Shown: one piece after another, positions 60,373-64,000 of the stretch
Layout: every line of letters begins with the position of its first letter
Numbering within the stretch: position 1 is the first letter of the stretch
NCBI GenBank assembly: GCA_911810475.1
Contig: OU461276.1
Span: 2,120,001-2,184,000, forward strand
Direction of reading: 5' to 3'
From: Candidatus Celerinatantimonas neptuna
Lineage (GTDB): Bacteria > Pseudomonadota > Gammaproteobacteria > Enterobacterales > Celerinatantimonadaceae
DNA length: 64,000 nt
The notes under the pieces: model-generated
What the model was told of the DNA's origin: nothing
Seen by the model: only the letters and a program-made list of their open reading frames with translations
Databases searched by the model: none
Program-made: the position numbers and the translations under genes

Positions 60373-63090
60373 ATGGATGAAGTAGTGAGTTTTTATCAGT
60401 ATTGGGGCAAAGCCCAAAAAGGCGATAGCGTTACGGGCGATGCGTACCATTTACTGCCTTACCACTGTCTCGATGTTGCAGCTGTCGGTTATCAGTTTCT
60501 GGCTTTGGATAAACCACTCACTCAGGATTTAGCCGCATTTTTAGAAATTACACCAAAACAGCTTCGGGATATGGTTGCATTTGCATTGGCTCTACATGAT
60601 TTTGGCAAGTTTGCTAACGCATTTCAGCGGTTGTATTCATCAGAGAGTCAGCAACTTTATCATCCTGAAAAGGGGCGGGCATACGATAGCCATGACTATC
60701 GGCATGATCGATTAGGTCTCTTTTTCTGGACGCAGTTAGAGGACCTTTTTTGGGATAAGATTGAATATTCGTCTGGCCAAAAGTCTCAATCCGTTTTAAA
60801 TAAATTGCAGAAATCATGGATGGTCCTGATGCATTGTGTATTAGGGCATCATGGGCAACCCGTCGAAGATCGACTCATTCGTTCTATGTGTGATTTTACT
60901 GAACCTCATAATGTTCAGGCAGCCCGATTATGGCTGGACGCATTATTCGAACTCTTACCTTTAGATTTACCGTTAACCATGATGGTTGATAAAGGTTGGC
61001 GCAAGCGATTTAAACAAGTGAGCTGGCATTTGGCTGGGATTGCAGTGTTATCGGACTGGATTGGATCAAATCAGGATTATTTTATCTATCAAAGTCAGGT
61101 CGAATCTCTTAACTCGTATTGGGATAGAGCCTGTCATAATGCGGCATTAGCGCTGCATGAATTTGGATTAGAACAACATCAGCAGGTTGGTTCATTTCAA
61201 TCGGTTCAGACACATTTTGGGTTTTTCCCCACGCCGTTACAAGCCTGGGCTGAGCAGGTCGAAGTGGATGCAATGCCTCATCTTTTTATTCTAGAAGATA
61301 TTACCGGCTCGGGGAAAACTGAAGCGGCATTAACTTTGGTTCATCGATTAATGGCTTCGGGTGCAGCGGATGGTTTTTATTTTGGCTTGCCAACTATGGC
61401 AACATCTAATGCCATGTTTAGCCGGGTCGTCAAACATTATGCCCAGATGTACGACTGTCACGACAATATTCCAGATATTGTGTTGGCTCATGGTGCCCGG
61501 GATATGAATGAACAGTTCCAACAGATTAAATTTAGAGCAGATACCGGTGAAAAGCCTTATGAATCAGGTGATCAAACCGCGACGGCCCAATGTAACACCT
61601 GGCTTGCTGATTCACGTAAAAAAGCCCTGTTAGCTCCTGTGGGCGTAGGCACAATTGATCAGGCTTTAATGGCGGTACTTCCGCGTCGTCATCAATCGCT
61701 GCGGTTGCTGGGAATGAACCGAAAAATATTAATTTTTGATGAGATCCACGCAGCTGATGATTATATGTTCGAACTCTTAGAGGGGTTGCTGAAATTGCAT
61801 TTTCATCAGGGCGGTTCGGTTATCTTACTTACGGCAACCTTACCTCTGAAACAACGCCAACGATTAGTCAATATATGGCGCAGTGCGGCTGGATTACCTG
61901 AGTATCCATTACAAAAGACTGATTTCCCATTAGCAACCTATGCCCGACTTCGGGATTGTCCCCGTGAAATTAAACTCGAAAGTCGAGCGTCAGTTAAGCG
62001 CCGGGTGGACGTTAAGTTTTTGCATCATCAGCACGCTTGTTTAGATGTGATCCGTCAGGCTGTTGCCAATGAACAATGTGTTGTGTGGGTGCGAAATTCG
62101 GTACAGGATGCCCTTGATGCTTATCAACTCGTCCAATCAATCATGGATCATTCTGAAAACTGCATTTTATTCCATAGTCGTTTTACACTGCTAGATCGTC
62201 AGAAAATAGAGCATAACGTGTTGGATATATTAGGTAAAACCTATGACCATGCCGCGTCTCTACGTGCCGGGAAAGTGCTTATATCAACACAGATTTTTCA
62301 GGAAAGTCTAGATGCCGATGCCGATGTGATGATTTCAGATCTTTGTCCGATTGATGATTTAATCCAGCGTGCTGGACGTTTAAGACGACATATCCGTGAT
62401 GCGAAAGGAAATTATCTTGGCGAAGGCGTTGATCAACGTGGTATCCCGGTGCTTTGTGTTCACGCCCCGCTGTGGGATGAACATCCTTCATCGGATTGGC
62501 TTAGCCGTGATTTTCAAAATACCGAATATGTCTATCGCTCCCCAGGGCGTCTGTGGCTTGGGCAACAAATCCTCCAACAATTGGGCGCGATTCGAATGCC
62601 TGAAGATGCTCGCACGCTCATTGAAGCTGTTTATCGAGACGATCAAGATAAGAATATCCCTGAGAATTTATTGAGCCAAGAAATGGAATTAATGGGAGAT
62701 GAGCGGGCTAAGGCTAGCCGGGCATGGTCACTCTTATTTGATTATGCTGCGGGGTATTGTCCAGACAGTTCAGATTTCTGGCATGAAGATATCGGCGATA
62801 TTGGTACCCGCTATACTGATATCGAAACAGTTGATGTGCTTGTTCTTAAAAAAACTAATGACGAGCACTGTATCCCTTATGCTGGAACTATTCCATTTAC
62901 TATCCCTTTGAGCACTATCAAAGTTCCGAAAAAAGCAGCCGATCGCTTGGCCCTTGTCGATGATGCTTTGGTTGAGAAGATCCAGCAACACTATCGTGGT
63001 GCGCAGTTTTTACAGTGCTGGCTACCTGAGTTGGATGAACAGTTTTGTTATAACGCCGAACAAGGATTTTATGAACAAACGCCCCAATAG
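60373..63090 (+). CDS. cas3: CRISPR-associated helicase/nuclease Cas3, type I-E
   Basis: A 905-residue enzyme degrading DNA marked by Cascade. N-terminal HD nuclease: LHDFGKFANAFQRLY (about 77-91), SHDYRHDRLGL and MHCVLGHHGQP. SF2 helicase: motif I EDITGSGKTEAALTLVH, motif II ILIFDEIHAADDYM, motif III LLTATLP, motifs V/VI STQIFQESLDADADVMISDL and IQRAGRLRRH. Architecture and the following cse1 place it in type I-E. ATG 60373 is chosen; in-frame GTGs at 60364 and 60367 are alternatives, the latter better spaced from GGAG at 60357-60360. Confidence 0.96.
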   Translation: MDEVVSFYQYWGKAQKGDSVTGDAYHLLPYHCLDVAAVGYQFLALDKPLTQDLAAFLEITPKQLRDMVAFALALHDFGKFANAFQRLYSSESQQLYHPEKGRAYDSHDYRHDRLGLFFWTQLEDLFWDKIEYSSGQKSQSVLNKLQKSWMVLMHCVLGHHGQPVEDRLIRSMCDFTEPHNVQAARLWLDALFELLPLDLPLTMMVDKGWRKRFKQVSWHLAGIAVLSDWIGSNQDYFIYQSQVESLNSYWDRACHNAALALHEFGLEQHQQVGSFQSVQTHFGFFPTPLQAWAEQVEVDAMPHLFILEDITGSGKTEAALTLVHRLMASGAADGFYFGLPTMATSNAMFSRVVKHYAQMYDCHDNIPDIVLAHGARDMNEQFQQIKFRADTGEKPYESGDQTATAQCNTWLADSRKKALLAPVGVGTIDQALMAVLPRRHQSLRLLGMNRKILIFDEIHAADDYMFELLEGLLKLHFHQGGSVILLTATLPLKQRQRLVNIWRSAAGLPEYPLQKTDFPLATYARLRDCPREIKLESRASVKRRVDVKFLHHQHACLDVIRQAVANEQCVVWVRNSVQDALDAYQLVQSIMDHSENCILFHSRFTLLDRQKIEHNVLDILGKTYDHAASLRAGKVLISTQIFQESLDADADVMISDLCPIDDLIQRAGRLRRHIRDAKGNYLGEGVDQRGIPVLCVHAPLWDEHPSSDWLSRDFQNTEYVYRSPGRLWLGQQILQQLGAIRMPEDARTLIEAVYRDDQDKNIPENLLSQEMELMGDERAKASRAWSLLFDYAAGYCPDSSDFWHEDIGDIGTRYTDIETVDVLVLKKTNDEHCIPYAGTIPFTIPLSTIKVPKKAADRLALVDDALVEKIQQHYRGAQFLQCWLPELDEQFCYNAEQGFYEQTPQ

Positions 63091-63099
63091 TGGGGCGTT
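63078..63099. terminator. hairpin at the cas3 3' end
   Basis: Perfect 8-bp stem AACGCCCC (63078-63085) / GGGGCGTT (63092-63099) whose loop holds the cas3 stop. On the minus strand it directly follows pseudo-repeat 2 and ends GTTTGTTC, so it could terminate the crRNA-like transcript. T-tract is weak. Confidence 0.5.
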
Positions 63100-63124
63100 C
63101 TATCCCCGTGATAACGGGGAACAG
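63096..63124 (-). CRISPR. degenerate I-E repeat (pseudo-repeat 2)
   Basis: The minus strand reads CTGTTCCCCGTTATCACGGG then GATAGAACG, 29 nt, the exact length of I-E repeats. It keeps TGTTCCCCG...CGGGGATA of the common I-E consensus (GTGTTCCCCGCGxxxGCGGGGATxAACCG), with a 6-bp stem CCCCGT/ACGGGG. The last eight bases (ATAGAACG) differ from ATAAACCG at two or three positions. It stands at the 3' side of the pseudo-spacer. Confidence 0.7.
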
Positions 63125-63145
63125 TCCAGACGAAAAACACTAGTC
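63125..63145 (-). ncRNA. 21-nt pseudo-spacer of a crRNA-like guide
   Basis: The sequence between the two pseudo-repeats on the minus strand starts GACTAGTGTTTTTC and ends GTCTGGA. It is shorter than the 32-nt I-E spacers, as in CreR/CreA-type regulatory guides, which are known to use short, partial matches. Its first 14 nt match 63258-63271 except at positions 6 and 12. Confidence 0.62.
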
Positions 63146-63177
63146 CGGTTCATCTCCTTGTGAATAAAGGAGAACAT
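63146..63177 (-). CRISPR. degenerate I-E repeat (pseudo-repeat 1)
   Basis: The minus strand starts ATGTTCTCC and ends GGAGATGAACCG, matching GTGTTCCCC at 7 of 9 and GGGGATGAACCG at 11 of 12 positions. The stem is rebuilt as TCTCCTT/AAGGAGA with a longer loop, giving 32 nt. The 8-nt tag ATGAACCG next to the pseudo-spacer is what Cas6e would leave as the 5' handle. On the plus strand the same bases give an AAAGGAG ribosome-site-like string, a possible alternative reason for part of the match. Confidence 0.62.
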
Positions 63178-63184
63178 GGTGAAT

Positions 63185-63211
63185 ATTATATTGAATTCTT
63201 TTACATGTCTA
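63185..63211 (-). promoter_or_regulatory. candidate promoter of the crRNA-like RNA
   Basis: On the minus strand a perfect TATAAT occupies 63190-63185, with TAGACA at 63211-63206 (5 of 6 to TTGACA) spaced by 15 bp, shorter than ideal. The predicted start near 63178 coincides with the first base of pseudo-repeat 1. Confidence 0.5.
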
Positions 63212-63237
63212 TAAAAACATTAATCCTTATTCTTCTC

Positions 63238-63266
63238 TTGACGAGAAAAATAAAAAGGACTATTGT
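63238..63266 (+). promoter_or_regulatory. sigma-70 promoter toward cse1
   Basis: TTGACG (63238-63243), exactly 17 bp, TATTGT (63261-63266). Start near 63273, about 280 bases before cse1. It is the best promoter match in the cas3-cse1 gap. Confidence 0.7.
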
Positions 63267-63271
63267 TTATC
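63255..63271 (+). promoter_or_regulatory. putative Cascade target site over the -10 box
   Basis: PAM AAG (63255-63257) is followed by GACTATTGTTTATC (63258-63271). Against the pseudo-spacer start GACTAGTGTTTTTC it agrees at 12 of 14 positions, differing at 6 and 12, the bases that Cascade leaves unpaired. AAG is an established strong I-E PAM. Binding would cover the -10 element and start point. Match stops after position 14, too short for normal interference. Confidence 0.62.
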
Positions 63272-63415
63272 CAAGCTTGGGAGAAAATTCTTAATATACG
63301 AATAAGTATAACGTTCTATTTTTTGAACCAATATAAGTATAGATGTTGATTCATCGTATATCCATGAATGATTACTCCCTTAAATTTTAAGTTAAGAGTG
63401 GAGAAATAATTGTTT

Positions 63416-63553
63416 ATGAATGAATCTTATATGAAACACCTAATCATACTTATGGCTATGACGATTAGTCTTGCTAATAGCCCTCAGTCATTAAATATTA
63501 ATATGAATCATTTTATATCAATTACTAATTATCAATTAGTTCTAGGACGGTAA
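63416..63553 (+). CDS. possible 45-residue small protein before cse1
   Basis: The frame ATG to TAA reads MNESYMKHLIILMAMTISLA then NSPQSLNINMNHFISITNYQ, LVLGR: a hydrophobic N-terminal stretch and a polar tail. GGAG lies 12 bases upstream, a long spacing. It stops one base before the cse1 ATG and would be co-transcribed with it from the promoter at 63238. It could be a leader peptide, a toxin-like gene or chance; the composition is very AT-rich. Confidence 0.35.
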   Translation: MNESYMKHLIILMAMTISLANSPQSLNINMNHFISITNYQLVLGR

Positions 63554-63554
63554 C

Positions 63555-64000
63555 ATGAATTTACTCAGTGCCGATTATCATTGGCTGCCATTTCGGATGC
63601 AAGATGGTCAAGTGCAGTGGTTATCATGGGGACACATATGTGATCCTGATGTGGTGGATTTTGCGCTGCCGCGAGCAGACTTTCAATGCGCAGCATACCA
63701 GATGACTATTGGTTTATTACAAACCATTTTTGCCCCAGAAGATGATGAACAATGGGGCGAGCTGTACCATCAGTTCCCTTCCGCCGAGCAATTACAGACT
63801 GCATTTCAAAATGTCGACCATGCTTTTCAGGTGACAGGTGATGGTCCTTTATTCATGCAGGATTTTGATCCGTTGAGTGCTCAAAAGCCGACAACCGTGT
63901 CTGGGTTGCTCATTGAAGCCCCGGGAGCCAATGGGATTAAAAACAATACCGATCATTTTATTAAACGTGGGATCGGTGACGTCATGTCGCTTGAAATGGC
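63555..64000 (+). CDS. cse1: Cascade large subunit Cse1 (CasA/Cas8e), 5' part
   Basis: The first 148 codons of the type I-E PAM-recognising subunit; the rest lies beyond the window. The start MNLLSADYHWLPFRMQDGQV is like MNLLIDNWIPVR of E. coli CasA. Later family-type blocks are SLPR-like DFALPRADFQCAAYQMTIGL, GDGPLFMQDFDP and EAPGANGIKNNTDHFIKRG. It follows cas3 after a 464-bp gap. Confidence 0.93.
   Translation, partial: MNLLSADYHWLPFRMQDGQVQWLSWGHICDPDVVDFALPRADFQCAAYQMTIGLLQTIFAPEDDEQWGELYHQFPSAEQLQTAFQNVDHAFQVTGDGPLFMQDFDPLSAQKPTTVSGLLIEAPGANGIKNNTDHFIKRGIGDVMSLEM

Noticed and set aside
63078-63124. Reading the CCCCG/CGGGG hairpins simply as a cas3 terminator
   Set aside because: There is no T-tract on the plus strand, the second hairpin has the exact length and end sequences of an I-E repeat, and a second repeat-like unit with the canonical handle lies one pseudo-spacer away.
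63091-63554. A conventional CRISPR array in the cas3-cse1 gap
   Set aside because: Only two degenerate repeat-like units are present, the interval is 21 nt rather than 32, and no further repeats follow.

Overview
The window looks like a chromosome segment of a moderately AT-rich gammaproteobacterium. Gene order from hpt through yadGH, panDCB, folK, pcnB, gluQ, dksA, sfsA, thpR to hrpB is the order known from E. coli. A LuxR/HapR/LitR-type regulator sits beside hpt, as in Vibrio and its relatives, and there is a TRAP transporter with DctBD control and a TIGR03899 gene. That points to the Vibrionales/Aeromonadales/Alteromonadales side of the class; I cannot name the genus.

Layout. 1-1510: 3' end of a 23S rRNA gene and two 5S rRNA genes, each with a terminator. 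1850-4680: a graveyard of insertion sequences (IS630, IS110, IS5 and IS3-type remnants) interrupted by one intact-looking IS3 element. 4949-12230: phoH-like gene, PilZ protein, a transglutaminase-like protein, leuA with a leucine leader peptide and attenuator, and divergent ilvIH. 12341-20257: dctPQM TRAP transporter behind a sigma-54 promoter, efpL, and a crotonase-dctB-dctD operon. 20795-29280: outer-membrane barrel, cysJIH, a decayed ABC transporter, a 2-hydroxyacid dehydrogenase and cobA, so sulfite reductase and its siroheme supply are close together. 29327-47749: housekeeping genes (ppa, mpl, hapR-like, hpt, yadGH, msrPQ, pantothenate genes, folK, pcnB, gluQ, dksA, sfsA, thpR, hrpB).

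47799-57870 is a catabolic island: a LysR regulator divergent from a 6-oxocamphor-hydrolase-like crotonase, a beta-keto acid cleavage enzyme (BKACE/DUF849), two thiolases, a two-subunit CoA-transferase, an MFS carrier and a phenol-MetA-type outer-membrane protein. It contains no oxidoreductase. The enzyme set fits hydrolysis of a cyclic beta-diketone to a beta-keto acid, conversion to acetoacetate/acetoacetyl-CoA and thiolysis to acetyl-CoA. A phloroglucinol-like substrate is my inference.

59446-64000 is the start of a type I-E CRISPR-Cas locus: WYL regulator, cas3 and the beginning of cse1 (cut by the window end). The strongest unusual signal lies in the 464-bp gap between cas3 and cse1. On the minus strand there are two degenerate I-E repeats flanking a 21-nt pseudo-spacer, with a TATAAT box just upstream. 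The first 14 nt of the pseudo-spacer match a site at 63258-63271 at 12 positions, with mismatches only at positions 6 and 12 (the positions that Cascade flips out). The site is preceded by an AAG PAM and overlaps the -10 box of a TTGACG-17-TATTGT promoter pointing toward cse1. This looks like a built-in crRNA-like guide that would let Cascade repress its own operon or a small gene in the gap (CreR/CreA-like). Small ORFs in the gap could be toxin or leader genes.
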